NCBI RefSeq assembly: GCF_005154805.1
Contig: NZ_CP039727.1
Location: 2,663,501-2,727,500, forward strand
DNA length: 64,000 nt
Direction: 5' to 3'
DNA from: Bacillus sp. S3
GTDB taxonomy: Bacteria > Bacillota > Bacilli > Bacillales > Cytobacillaceae
This document shows positions 33,091 through 41,161 of this stretch, piece after piece. Both the position numbers and the translations under genes were made by a program. The notes beneath the pieces are model-generated. The model did no database searches, was not told where the DNA came from, and worked only from the letters and a program-made list of their open reading frames with translations. Position 1 is the stretch's first letter. Each line of letters starts with the position of its first letter.

Positions 33091-34089
33091 ATGAAAAAAT
33101 CAATACCTGAAGATTGGTGGTATCAGTTGAGGTTACCTGTTATTGCAGCTCCAATGTTTTTAGTGTCAGGCACCGAGCTTGTTAAAAATTGCTGTTTAAA
33201 TGGCGTGATTGGTTCATTCCCGGCTCCAAATGCAAGACCGATTGAGGTTCTGGATCAATGGATGGGCCAATTGAATCAAGAACTTGAAAAGGCACGCGAA
33301 AACGACCCTCACCGTAAAATTGCACCATGGGCCATGAATATGGTAGTACATAGCTCCTATAGCCGTCTGCAAGATGAACTGGCTTTAATCAAGAAACACA
33401 AACCTCAGTTAGTCATTACTTCATTGGGAAGTCCCAAACACGTTGTCGACATTGTCCATGAATATGGAGGTTTCGTTTTCTCGGATGTCAGCGATCTGAA
33501 ATTTGCTAAAAAGGCGGCAGAGGCAGGAGTCGATGGTCTCATTTTAGTAGCAAGTGGTGCCGGGGGACATGCTGGGCAAATAAATAGTTTTGCTTTTGTT
33601 GATATGGTCCGGACATTCTGGGATGGAATTATTGTCCTGGCAGGTTCAATTTCAACTGGCAAGAGCATATTAGCAGCACAAGCTGCGGGAGCAGATCTTG
33701 CTTACATGGGAACAAGATTTATTGTCGCGACTGAAAGTATGGCTAATCAGGATTATCGTGAAATGCTTGTCGAGGCAACCCAGGATGATATCATTTTAAC
33801 AGATGCGTTTTCCGGAATAAACGCAAACATGCTGAAACCTAGTATTAAAAAAGCGGGTCTTGACCCTGATCAATTGATGAAGAAAGAAAATGTTAACTTT
33901 GACGATATGCAAAAGGAAACAAATGCAAAGGCGTGGAGGGATATCTGGTCCGCTGGCCATGGTGTAGGTGCCATTGATCGAATTGAATCAACGGCCGATA
34001 TCATTAACCGATTGGAAGCAGAGTATGAAGAGGCACTCCAATCCATTATTAATAATGCAGGGAAATTAAGCACCATTCAGATTAATTAA
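33091..34089 (+). CDS. Nitronate monooxygenase family protein
   Basis: A 332-residue FMN-dependent TIM-barrel protein. LPVIAAPMFLVSG is the N-terminal strand and flavin loop, LILVASGAGGHAGQINSF the active-site glycine/histidine loop, and IIVLAGSISTGKS plus GADLAYMGTRFI the phosphate site. Intact, in contrast to the paralogue at 408-1421, with which it shares family but not close identity. AAGAGGTGG precedes ATG 33091; the open frame to the left has no ribosome site. Monocistronic. Confidence 0.88.
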   Translation: MKKSIPEDWWYQLRLPVIAAPMFLVSGTELVKNCCLNGVIGSFPAPNARPIEVLDQWMGQLNQELEKARENDPHRKIAPWAMNMVVHSSYSRLQDELALIKKHKPQLVITSLGSPKHVVDIVHEYGGFVFSDVSDLKFAKKAAEAGVDGLILVASGAGGHAGQINSFAFVDMVRTFWDGIIVLAGSISTGKSILAAQAAGADLAYMGTRFIVATESMANQDYREMLVEATQDDIILTDAFSGINANMLKPSIKKAGLDPDQLMKKENVNFDDMQKETNAKAWRDIWSAGHGVGAIDRIESTADIINRLEAEYEEALQSIINNAGKLSTIQIN

Positions 34090-34102
34090 AGCACGGGATA
34101 CG

Positions 34103-34132
34103 AAAAAGGGACCAAATCGGTTCCTTTTTTTT
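34103..34132 (+). terminator. Intrinsic terminator
   Basis: AAAAAGGGACC, five-base loop, GGTTCCTTTTTTTT. Confidence 0.8.
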
Positions 34133-34133
34133 G

Positions 34134-34396
34134 TAATATCAGTATTTATAAGTTTCGACTTTGAGAAATGTCCAGCTCCAGCTCCCCAACTCTTTCTTAA
34201 TTATTTTTACTTTTCCATTTATCGGGTAAACTAAGTAAGAATAAAAATTTTGTCCGCTACTAGTGAACAAATACAAAATAATATGATAAAGTATAGTATA
34301 GAAATCCATACATACTACCGATTCATCGGTATTGTAGTGTCCTCTCCAGACGGACATCTGTATTTTTAAAATTTATTAGACTAAGGGGGAATGAAA
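34134..34396 (+). other. Upstream region of kbl-tdh
   Basis: No gene seen. It holds two dyads near the kbl start, CCGAT/ATCGG (34318-34329) and TGTCC/GGACA (34338-34356), which could be operator or leader structures. I recognise no known regulator site. Confidence 0.35.
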
Positions 34397-35590
34397 GTGT
34401 CCAGTAACACTTTAGAGCAATTTTTAAATGAGAATCTTGAAGATTTAAAAGGAAAAGGTTTATACAATGTCATTGACCCGTTAGAAAGTCCAAATGGACC
34501 GGTCATTACGATTAATGGCAAAGAACTAATCAATCTTTCTTCAAATAACTATTTAGGTTTGGCAACAGACGACCGTCTCAAAAAAGCCGCTGCTGATGCG
34601 CTTGAAAAATATGGTGTGGGTGCAGGTGCAGTTCGTACCATTAACGGTACGCTTAAGCTGCATGTTGAATTGGAAGAAAAATTAGCTGAATTTAAACATA
34701 CAGAAGCAGCGATTGCTTATCAATCTGGTTTCAATTGCAATATGGCGGCCATTTCCGCTGTCATGGATAAAAATGATGCGATTTTATCCGATGAATTAAA
34801 CCATGCCTCTATTATCGATGGCTGCAGACTTTCTAAAGCAAAAATTATCCGTGTTAATCACTCCGATATGGAGGACCTGCGTGCGAAAGCAAAAGAAGCA
34901 AAGGAATCCGGTCTTTACAATAAGATTATGGTTATTACGGACGGCGTATTTTCGATGGATGGGGATATTGCTTTATTACCTGAAATCGTCAAAATTGCGG
35001 AGGAATTTGATCTCATTACGTATGTTGACGATGCTCATGGCTCCGGTGTCCTTGGTGATGGAGCTGGTACGGTAAAACATTTCGGATTGTCAGATAAAAT
35101 CGATTTCCAAATCGGTACTTTATCAAAAGCAATTGGTGTAGTTGGCGGCTATGTTGCCGGCAAGAAGAACCTGATTGACTGGTTAAAGGTCCGCAGTCGT
35201 CCATTCCTATTCTCGACTTCCTTAACACCGGCAGATGTAGCTGCTAGTAAAAAATCCATTGAACTGTTAATGGAAAGTACGGAGCTTAACAAAAAGCTAT
35301 GGGAAAATGGCAACTATTTGAAAAAGGGCTTAAAAGAATTAGGATTTAATATTGGCGCAAGTGAAACGCCTATTACACCATGTATTATTGGCGATGAAGG
35401 GCTTACGCAGCAATTTAGTAAGCGTCTCAATGAGGAAGGGGTATATGCCAAGTCCATCGTGTTCCCGACCGTTCCAAAGGGAACCGGACGTGTACGCAAT
35501 ATGCCGACTGCCGCACACACAAAAGAAATGCTTGACCAAGCGATCGCGATTTATGAAAAGGTCGGGAAAGAAATGGGCATCATTTCATAG
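34397..35590 (+). CDS. kbl: Glycine C-acetyltransferase (2-amino-3-ketobutyrate CoA ligase)
   Basis: A 397-residue PLP enzyme of the alpha-oxoamine synthase family. [27 protein letters not shown], and the PLP-lysine segment [17 protein letters not shown] are present. It cleaves 2-amino-3-ketobutyrate with CoA to glycine and acetyl-CoA, the second step of threonine breakdown; tdh follows. GTG 34397 is preferred because the G-run ribosome site is only one base from ATG 34391. The BioF-like fold is shared, but context settles Kbl. Confidence 0.9.
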   Translation: MSSNTLEQFLNENLEDLKGKGLYNVIDPLESPNGPVITINGKELINLSSNNYLGLATDDRLKKAAADALEKYGVGAGAVRTINGTLKLHVELEEKLAEFKHTEAAIAYQSGFNCNMAAISAVMDKNDAILSDELNHASIIDGCRLSKAKIIRVNHSDMEDLRAKAKEAKESGLYNKIMVITDGVFSMDGDIALLPEIVKIAEEFDLITYVDDAHGSGVLGDGAGTVKHFGLSDKIDFQIGTLSKAIGVVGGYVAGKKNLIDWLKVRSRPFLFSTSLTPADVAASKKSIELLMESTELNKKLWENGNYLKKGLKELGFNIGASETPITPCIIGDEGLTQQFSKRLNEEGVYAKSIVFPTVPKGTGRVRNMPTAAHTKEMLDQAIAIYEKVGKEMGIIS

Positions 35591-35679
35591 GTTTATCCAA
35601 GACACTCTAGACCACATAGTAACGTATTTATGTGTAAACAGGATTATACAGCTTAAGTAAAGAGGACGGAGAAACAACG

Positions 35680-36624
35680 ATGAAACGTATTTTAATCACA
35701 GGTGCATTAGGTCAAATCGGATCAGAACTAACCTTAAAGCTGCGCGAGGTTTATGGCGCAGATAACGTCATTGCCACAGATATCAAGAAAAATGACAGTG
35801 AGGCGGCACAAAGTGGTCCCTTTGAAACAGTGGATGTCACCGATTTAAATAAAATGGTTGAGACAGCAAAAAAGTATAAGGTTGATACGGTCATGCATTT
35901 AGCTGCGCTTCTTTCGGCAACGGCGGAAGCAAAGCCTGTATTTGCTTGGAATTTAAACATGGGCGGGCTGATGAACGCCCTTGAAACAGCGAGAGAGATG
36001 AAAGCCCAATTTTTCACTCCTAGCTCAATCGGAGCATTTGGTCCATCCACACCGAAGGATCATACTCCCCAGGATACGATTATGCGTCCCACTACCATGT
36101 ATGGTGTAAATAAGGTAGCAGGGGAGCTGCTTGCAGATTACTATTATCAAAAATTCGGTGTCGATACACGTGGGTTGCGTTTCCCTGGCTTAATTTCTTA
36201 TGTTGCACTGCCTGGTGGCGGGACCACTGATTATGCCGTTGAAATCTATTATGAAGCTGTTAAAAACGGCAAATTTACTTCTTATATTGATAAGGGGACG
36301 TACATGGATATGATGTACATGCCGGATGCCCTAAAAGCGATTATTGATTTAATGGAAGCGGATGCCTCCAAGTTGATTCATCGCAATTCATTTAATGTGA
36401 CTGCCATGAGCTTTGATCCTGAAGAAATTGCTGCATCCATATCTAAATATGTTCCAGGGTTCGAGATTTCCTACCATGTGGACCCGGTTCGTCAATGTAT
36501 TGCTGATAGCTGGCCAAATTCAATTGATGCTTCGGCTGCCAAAGAGGAATGGGGCTTTAAAGCAGAATATGATTTAGACAGAATGACGAAGGAAATGATT
36601 GAAAAGCTGCGTCAAAAATTATAA
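35680..36624 (+). CDS. tdh: L-threonine 3-dehydrogenase, SDR type
   Basis: A 314-residue short-chain dehydrogenase/epimerase-fold enzyme. NAD site [25 protein letters not shown], catalytic Tyr/Lys in [12 protein letters not shown], and LRFPGLISY. This is the UDP-galactose-epimerase-like threonine dehydrogenase rather than the zinc MDR type. It oxidises threonine to 2-amino-3-ketobutyrate, the Kbl substrate. Same transcript as kbl. Confidence 0.92.
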   Translation: MKRILITGALGQIGSELTLKLREVYGADNVIATDIKKNDSEAAQSGPFETVDVTDLNKMVETAKKYKVDTVMHLAALLSATAEAKPVFAWNLNMGGLMNALETAREMKAQFFTPSSIGAFGPSTPKDHTPQDTIMRPTTMYGVNKVAGELLADYYYQKFGVDTRGLRFPGLISYVALPGGGTTDYAVEIYYEAVKNGKFTSYIDKGTYMDMMYMPDALKAIIDLMEADASKLIHRNSFNVTAMSFDPEEIAASISKYVPGFEISYHVDPVRQCIADSWPNSIDASAAKEEWGFKAEYDLDRMTKEMIEKLRQKL

Positions 36625-36652
36625 AGTGGAAACCGTTTATTGGCAAAAAAAC

Positions 36653-36679
36653 AGCGAGGCTTATGAAAGCCTCGCTTTT
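36653..36679. terminator. Terminator between tdh and selD
   Basis: AGCGAGGC, loop, GCCTCGCT, TTTTAT; overlaps the selD stop and can serve both convergent genes. Confidence 0.75.
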
Positions 36680-37730
36680 ATCGTGTCACATAAATAAGTT
36701 TCTCATGTTTCTCTGTCACCCTGCCAATAATGGCAGCGTCGAATAAACCATTTGCTTTAAGCCGATCAACATACACAGCAGCCTCGTCCTCACTAATAGA
36801 CACGAGAAGACCTCCCGAGGTAATGGCATCGCAAAGCACAAGCTGTTCTTCAGGAAGAATTCCTTCATAAACAACATCCTCACTTAACCATTTATGATTC
36901 GACTTGGACCCACCTGGGATAACGCCATCTCTAGCTAATTCCAGCGCTCCTTCAAGAACAGGTACGCGACTTAGAGAAATCTCAAAACTTACATGACTGC
37001 CGCGTGCCATTTCACTCCCGTGTCCAAGTAAACCAAAACCAGTAACATCCGTAACGGAATGCGGCTGATAATTCATTAGCTCTACAGCAGCCGTTTTATT
37101 CAGCATCGCCATGGTTTCGGTCACCAATTGTTCCTGTTCAGGAGTCACGGCAGATCTTTTTATCCCGGTAGTCAGGATGCCAACACCAATTGGTTTAGTT
37201 AACACCAGAACATCACCTGGCTTTGCGCCAACATTTTTCCATACTTTATCAGGGTGCACGATGCCTGTAACCGATAAACCAAACTTTGGTTCTTGGTCAT
37301 CAATCGAATGGCCGCCTACGGTTATCGCACCCGCTTCCTTCACTTTATCAGCGGCACCGCGAAGGATTTCAGAAAGCATTTCTGCACCGAGCTTTTTAAT
37401 CGGGTAGCCGACAATATTTAATACCGTTTTCGGTTCTCCGCCCATCGCATAGACATCACTCAATGCGTTAGCAGCAGTAATTTGACCAAACATATATGGG
37501 TCATCCACGATTGGGGTAAAGTAATCGACCGTTTGGATTAAGGCGATCGAGTCGGTTAAGCGATATACTCCGGCATCATCAGATGTATCAAGTCCCACTA
37601 ATAATTCAGGAACAGGTTCTTGTTTTGGTAATAAGCGCAAAACTTGCGCCAGGTCCTCTGGACCAATTTTGCAGCCTCAGCCAGCTTTTGTTGAGAAAGA
37701 AGTCAGGCGAATTTTTTCTTGTTCACTCAA
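36678..37730 (-). CDS. selD: Selenophosphate synthetase SelD, itself a selenoprotein (in-frame TGA)
   Basis: Makes selenophosphate from selenide and ATP. Full frame of 350 residues from TTG 37730 (GGAGGTGG just upstream): MSEQEKIRLTSFSTKAG, then TGA at residue 18, then GCKIGPEDLAQVLRLLPK and the rest. The family active-site motif is G-(C/U)-G-C-K, so the TGA is exactly at the catalytic Cys/Sec position (Cys17 in Escherichia coli). Downstream motifs include GLDTSDDAGVYRL, TVDYFTPIVDDPYMFGQI, MGGEPKTVLNIVG and GGHSIDDQEPKFGLSV. A reading that starts after the TGA would lose the active site. A SECIS-like hairpin follows the TGA. Confidence 0.93.
37652..37664 (-). promoter_or_regulatory. SECIS-like hairpin in selD
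   Basis: Minus strand GGTCC-AGA-GGACC, a perfect five-base stem with G in the second loop position, 12 bases after the TGA. It fits the loose bacterial SECIS pattern recognised by SelB. Confidence 0.65.
37677..37679 (-). other. Selenocysteine codon (TGA) of SelD
   Basis: In-frame TGA between KAG and GCKIG, at the conserved catalytic Cys/Sec position. Confidence 0.92.
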
Positions 37731-37871
37731 TATGTCCACCTCCATTAAATAGTATAACTGTTTTATTATAAATCCGCACACCTCGTGCTGAACAATTGCG
37801 GAACAGGAGGGGATGGGATAAAATGTGGTTACATATTGGCTGAAAAAAAGCCTTGTTTTAGGGGGATAGGA

Positions 37872-38111
37872 ATGAAACAGTACCAAGTAATTATCGAATT
37901 TTGTATGCAATGAAACTACGCACCAAAAGCCGCGAGGTTCGCGGAAAAATTGTTTACCCATTTTAATCGAACAATTCAAAGGGTAGAGCTTATTCCCAGT
38001 TCAGGCGGTGCTTTCGAGATAACAGTCAATGGGGAAAAGATTTATTCAAAGCTTGATACTGGTATTTTTCCTGATGCAGAAGAAATGATCGAGATCATTG
38101 AGACAAAATAG
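37872..38111 (+). CDS. SelW/Rdx-family selenoprotein with C-x-x-U motif
   Basis: A 79-residue frame, MKQYQVIIEFCMQ, TGA (37911-37913), NYAPKAARFAEKLF and on to TAG 38109-38111. With TGA as selenocysteine it has C11-M-Q-U14 after the first beta strand, the CxxU redox motif of the Rdx (SelW/SelT/SelH) family, and later VELIPSSGGAFEITVNGEKI, typical of the SelW fold (G-x-F-E-V-x-v-n-g). AGGGGGATAGGA precedes ATG 37872. It is divergent from selD and followed by its own terminator. A standard gene caller would miss it. Role of Rdx proteins: thiol/selenol redox, partner unknown. Confidence 0.88.
37911..37913 (+). other. Selenocysteine codon (TGA) of the SelW-like protein
   Basis: In-frame TGA giving C-M-Q-U at the family redox site. 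Confidence 0.85.
37930..37944 (+). promoter_or_regulatory. SECIS-like hairpin in the SelW-like gene
   Basis: CCGCG-AGGTT-CGCGG, perfect five-base GC stem, loop with G in second position, starting 16 bases after the TGA: a good bacterial SECIS. Confidence 0.75.
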
Positions 38112-38116
38112 AAACG

Positions 38117-38143
38117 ACCCTCATAGCATTTATGAGGGTTTTA
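38117..38143. terminator. Terminator after the SelW-like gene
   Basis: ACCCTCATA, five-base loop, TATGAGGGT, TTTATC; may also serve the convergent heat shock gene. Confidence 0.8.
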
Positions 38144-38147
38144 TCAT

Positions 38148-38546
38148 TTAAGGCAGTGTGATAAATCTGTTTTTTCCCAATCCATTTTCTGTTTTTGAAA
38201 TAAATACCTCTAATATACCCTTCGTGTAAACAGCGGTTACTTCTTGTTTTGTGACGTAAAAAGGAAATTCAATTGAACGACTTTTACTGAGTTGGGTTAC
38301 AGAAGGGGGGTACTTGCAGGCAGAGATCAGTAATTTTTTTTCTTCGATATAAACCTTTATTTCCGATGCTTCGAATTCGCTTAAAATCGCCTCAACAATC
38401 CATTCTTTTTCCGTTTCATAAAGATCAATTTGGAATTGAGTTTGATCATAATACGATGTAAGCGGGTCCAGAAAAAAATTCTCGAGCCACTTTTCCACTA
38501 ATTCAAAATCAAAGGTCTGATTTTGAATCTGCTTCTTTTTCTTCAT
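38148..38546 (-). CDS. Small heat shock protein-like (Hsp20/alpha-crystallin fold)
   Basis: A 132-residue protein. Residues 38-132 read as an alpha-crystallin domain: FQIDLYETEKEWIVEAILSE, the VYIEEKKLLISACK strand and a final AVYTKGILEVFISKTE matching the family G-I-L-x-V/I signature (A-x-x-x-G-I-L). The N-terminal arm is short and aromatic. No Pro-rich C-terminal I-x-I tail is obvious. Bacillus has related spore-linked Hsp20-like proteins. AGGGGGG precedes ATG 38546. It lies between the SelW-like gene and selA, with no evident link to selenium. Confidence 0.75.
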   Translation of the reverse strand: MKKKKQIQNQTFDFELVEKWLENFFLDPLTSYYDQTQFQIDLYETEKEWIVEAILSEFEASEIKVYIEEKKLLISACKYPPSVTQLSKSRSIEFPFYVTKQEVTAVYTKGILEVFISKTENGLGKNRFITLP

Positions 38547-38649
38547 ATCTGACCCCCCTTGCTCGTTTCATTTTATTCAGAGTGAGGTAAAACGTGAAAT
38601 CCATATGCTATAATGGGTCTAAAGAAGGGTAAGTGAAGGAGTTTTTATC

Positions 38650-40059
38650 GTGAAAGAATGGTTACGTTCAATTCCAGCTATCCATGAGCTTCAAAATGAT
38701 GGTGAATTTATACAACTTTTAAAGGAGAGTCAGCTAGATCATTCACAGTTAACGAAACAATTAAAAAATATTCTTGATCAAATCAGGTTTTCAATTCTTA
38801 ATGAGACATGGCATGGTGCCATTCCGGGAACGAATCAATTCATAGATGATTTGTTTTCCAGCGTGAAAACGAATGTAGAAAAACAGTTTTCCTATACAAT
38901 TGAAAAAATGATCAATGCAACAGGAACCATATTACATACGAATCTGGGCAGGGCAAGATTAAGTGATAACGCGATCCGCCATGTTATTGAAACGGCAGGC
39001 AATTACTCAAATCTTGAATATAATCTTAATGAAGGGGTGCGCGGCTCGCGTCATAGCCATGTAGAGGCACTGATAAAAGAAATTACAGGTGCTGAAGCCG
39101 CGATGGTCGTTAATAACAATGCTTCTGCCGTCTATCTTGTTTTACGGGCACTGGCAAACAATAAAGAGGTGGTCGTTTCCAGGGGACAACTTGTTGAAAT
39201 CGGCGGATCCTTCCGTATTTCTTCCATCATGGAGGAAAGTGGAGCCAAATTAAAAGAGGTGGGTACAACCAACAAAACACATCTGTATGATTACGAGAAT
39301 GCAGTATGCGCTGAAACGGCGATTATCATGAAGGTACATACGAGCAACTTTATGGTCATTGGCTTTACAAAATCGGTGGAAACAGAAGAATTGATAGAGT
39401 TAACAAAAAAATTAGATGATGTCATTTTTTATGAAGACCTTGGCAGCGGGGCACTCTATGATTTCCGAAAGCATGGAATTGGTGATGAACCGGTCGTAAA
39501 AGAGGTCATCGAATGGGGAGCAGACGTGGTCACCTTTAGTGGAGACAAGCTCCTGGGGGGACCACAGGCAGGGATTATTGCCGGAAGGAAAGAAATTATC
39601 GACCGATTAAAAAAACATCAGTTAGCACGAGTGGTCCGGGTGGATAAAATGACACTAGCTGCACTCGAAGGGACATTAATCGATTATGCGCGCAGCGAAA
39701 CTGCGATGAGAACTATTCCAACCATTCGCGATTTGTTAGTTACTCTCAATGAATTAGACGAAAGAACAAAGAGTTTTGTTACAAAACTGTTACAAAGAAC
39801 AAGCAGCTTTCAAGCTAAAATTTTTCAAGATACAAGCCAAGTGGGCGGTGGAACGATGCCAGACGTGCAGCTCCCAACAATGGTCATTGCCTTAACACAT
39901 GAGTCCCTTTCTGCAGAGCAGCTCGCTCGAAAACTGCGAACAGAATCGAAACCAGCGGTCATTGCACGGATCCAAAAAGATGAATTTCTCCTTGATCTTA
40001 GAACAGTCACACCGGAGGAAGAAGAAATCTTGCTTGACGCGTTAATAAGCGTTTGTTAA
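38650..40059 (+). CDS. selA: L-seryl-tRNA(Sec) selenium transferase SelA
   Basis: A 469-residue PLP enzyme converting seryl-tRNA(Sec) to selenocysteyl-tRNA(Sec) with selenophosphate. N-terminal tRNA-binding region (MKEWLRSIPAIHELQ), INATGTILHTNLGRA, NLEYNLNEGVRGSRHSHVE, NNNASAVYL, and the PLP Lys300 in FSGDKLLGGPQAG. GTG 38650 with AAGGAG eight bases upstream. Normal length. Unlike many genomes, selB does not follow: a terminator comes next. Confidence 0.95.
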   Translation: MKEWLRSIPAIHELQNDGEFIQLLKESQLDHSQLTKQLKNILDQIRFSILNETWHGAIPGTNQFIDDLFSSVKTNVEKQFSYTIEKMINATGTILHTNLGRARLSDNAIRHVIETAGNYSNLEYNLNEGVRGSRHSHVEALIKEITGAEAAMVVNNNASAVYLVLRALANNKEVVVSRGQLVEIGGSFRISSIMEESGAKLKEVGTTNKTHLYDYENAVCAETAIIMKVHTSNFMVIGFTKSVETEELIELTKKLDDVIFYEDLGSGALYDFRKHGIGDEPVVKEVIEWGADVVTFSGDKLLGGPQAGIIAGRKEIIDRLKKHQLARVVRVDKMTLAALEGTLIDYARSETAMRTIPTIRDLLVTLNELDERTKSFVTKLLQRTSSFQAKIFQDTSQVGGGTMPDVQLPTMVIALTHESLSAEQLARKLRTESKPAVIARIQKDEFLLDLRTVTPEEEEILLDALISVC

Positions 40060-40071
40060 GGATAGCCATTC

Positions 40072-40110
40072 AGCTCCAACCCCTTTTTAGGGGTTGGAGC
40101 TTTTTATTTT
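40072..40110. terminator. Terminator of selA, shared with sspP
   Basis: AGCTCCAACCCC, loop, GGGGTTGGAGCT, TTTTTATTTT. Confidence 0.88.
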
Positions 40111-40246
40111 ACATATCATGACTTGAATTATGCTTTTGGCGTGTATGGTTGCGATTCTTTACCTTTTTTGAACCGCTTAATGGTTCTGGCTGTCCGGATT
40201 GTTTTGGTGCATTCTTCCGCATATCTTTTCCATCATTTTTGTTCAT
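40109..40246 (-). CDS. sspP: Small acid-soluble spore protein P
   Basis: A 45-residue protein starting [18 protein letters not shown] and ending [15 protein letters not shown], very close to B. subtilis SspP ([20 protein letters not shown] core). Forespore protein. GAGGAGGG precedes ATG 40246. Next to sspO and citB as in B. subtilis. Confidence 0.93.
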   Translation of the reverse strand: MNKNDGKDMRKNAPKQSGQPEPLSGSKKVKNRNHTRQKHNSSHDM

Positions 40247-40359
40247 TTTTATCCCTCCTCATCATTTAGGATGCAATCAATAAATCTTTTTATGCCGAAT
40301 ATTTTTTTCTGTACTGTGCAATTTAATGGGTAAACAAATTGAAGGAGTGAGATGAAACC

Positions 40360-40629
40360 ATGCAAAAATATCCTTATAATAAGGACAAACAACAGGCTTT
40401 TCAAGCAGCACAACAAGGATATGAGGAAGCACAAGGACTTTTTGAGACAATTGTGAGTGATAGTGCCAGTTACGGGCATCAACTAAAGCATTTAAAGAAC
40501 GAAGTAAATGAAGCCTATCAACAAATAGAAAGTGCACTTGAGGTCGCATCTGAGCATCAAAGAGCTCAGTTAGAACAATTCCAACAGGACTTACAAAATA
40601 TAGTTTCCGAAGTTAATCAGACCGAATAA
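40360..40629 (+). CDS. Small hydrophilic coiled-coil protein, unknown function
   Basis: An 89-residue protein with no membrane segment, rich in Gln, Glu and Ala (QAFQAAQQGYEEAQGLFETI, then KHLKNEVNEAYQQIESALEV). Helical heptads span most of it. AAGGAGTGAGATG lies before ATG 40360. It sits between the divergent spore genes sspP and sspO, so a spore role is possible but unproven. Family not recognised. Confidence 0.7.
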   Translation: MQKYPYNKDKQQAFQAAQQGYEEAQGLFETIVSDSASYGHQLKHLKNEVNEAYQQIESALEVASEHQRAQLEQFQQDLQNIVSEVNQTE

Positions 40630-40639
40630 TCAAGCAGAA

Positions 40640-40667
40640 AAAGAGGGTCCCATCCCAAGGGGACCCC
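40640..40667 (-). terminator. Terminator of sspO
   Basis: Minus strand GGGTCCC, loop, GGGACCC, TCTTTTTC. Confidence 0.75.
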
Positions 40668-40674
40668 GTATTCT

Positions 40675-40827
40675 TTACTGGTTTTTCTTCCGCTTTTTAT
40701 TGTTCATTCTCTCTTTTACTGTTTTTTCCGGTTCACTCGCAAATTCCTCGTTAAAACCCGCTCCTTTTCCTTGACCCTTGGCAGCATTCATTCCCGGGAT
40801 GACATGATTAGACTTTCGTTTTACCAT
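40675..40827 (-). CDS. sspO: Small acid-soluble spore protein O
   Basis: A 50-residue protein [20 protein letters not shown], then [20 protein letters not shown] and [10 protein letters not shown]- and C-terminal ends match B. subtilis SspO (MVKRKANHVI and NNKKRK). GGAGGTGAAGG precedes ATG 40827. Divergent from citB (acnA), the conserved Bacillus arrangement. Confidence 0.93.
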   Translation of the reverse strand: MVKRKSNHVIPGMNAAKGQGKGAGFNEEFASEPEKTVKERMNNKKRKKNQ

Positions 40828-41161
40828 TTCCTTCACCTCCTGCTATATGATTACTATTTCCTTTAATCATTTAAAAATGACAACAAAAAAGTTTTTTGAG
40901 ATAATAATAAAGAGAAGAAGTATTTTCCCATTTCCAAATTTATTCTAATCTTCATGCGAGTTATCAAAATATTGCGAACAAATTACATAAAAAGCATAAG
41001 AAAAACTTATCAAACACAATAACTTTCTTGTTATTTACTTATGCAAAAGGTTGTATTAAGATTAGAATTGTGAGAAAAGTGAACCAGGATGGGAAAATTC
41101 AAACTTTTCAACTTTTCGTTAATTTTATTGTTTTATAACGAATGAAGGGGGTTTTTTACAA
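40828..41161 (+). promoter_or_regulatory. sspO-citB intergenic region with CcpC-type boxes
   Basis: No gene seen in these 334 bases. ATAAGAAAAACTTAT (40996-41010) exactly fits the CcpC pattern ATAA-N7-TTAT used for citrate repression of citB. A second dyad, AATAAC-N6-GTTATT (41019-41036), lies downstream. No clear -35/-10 pair could be fixed. Confidence 0.6.
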
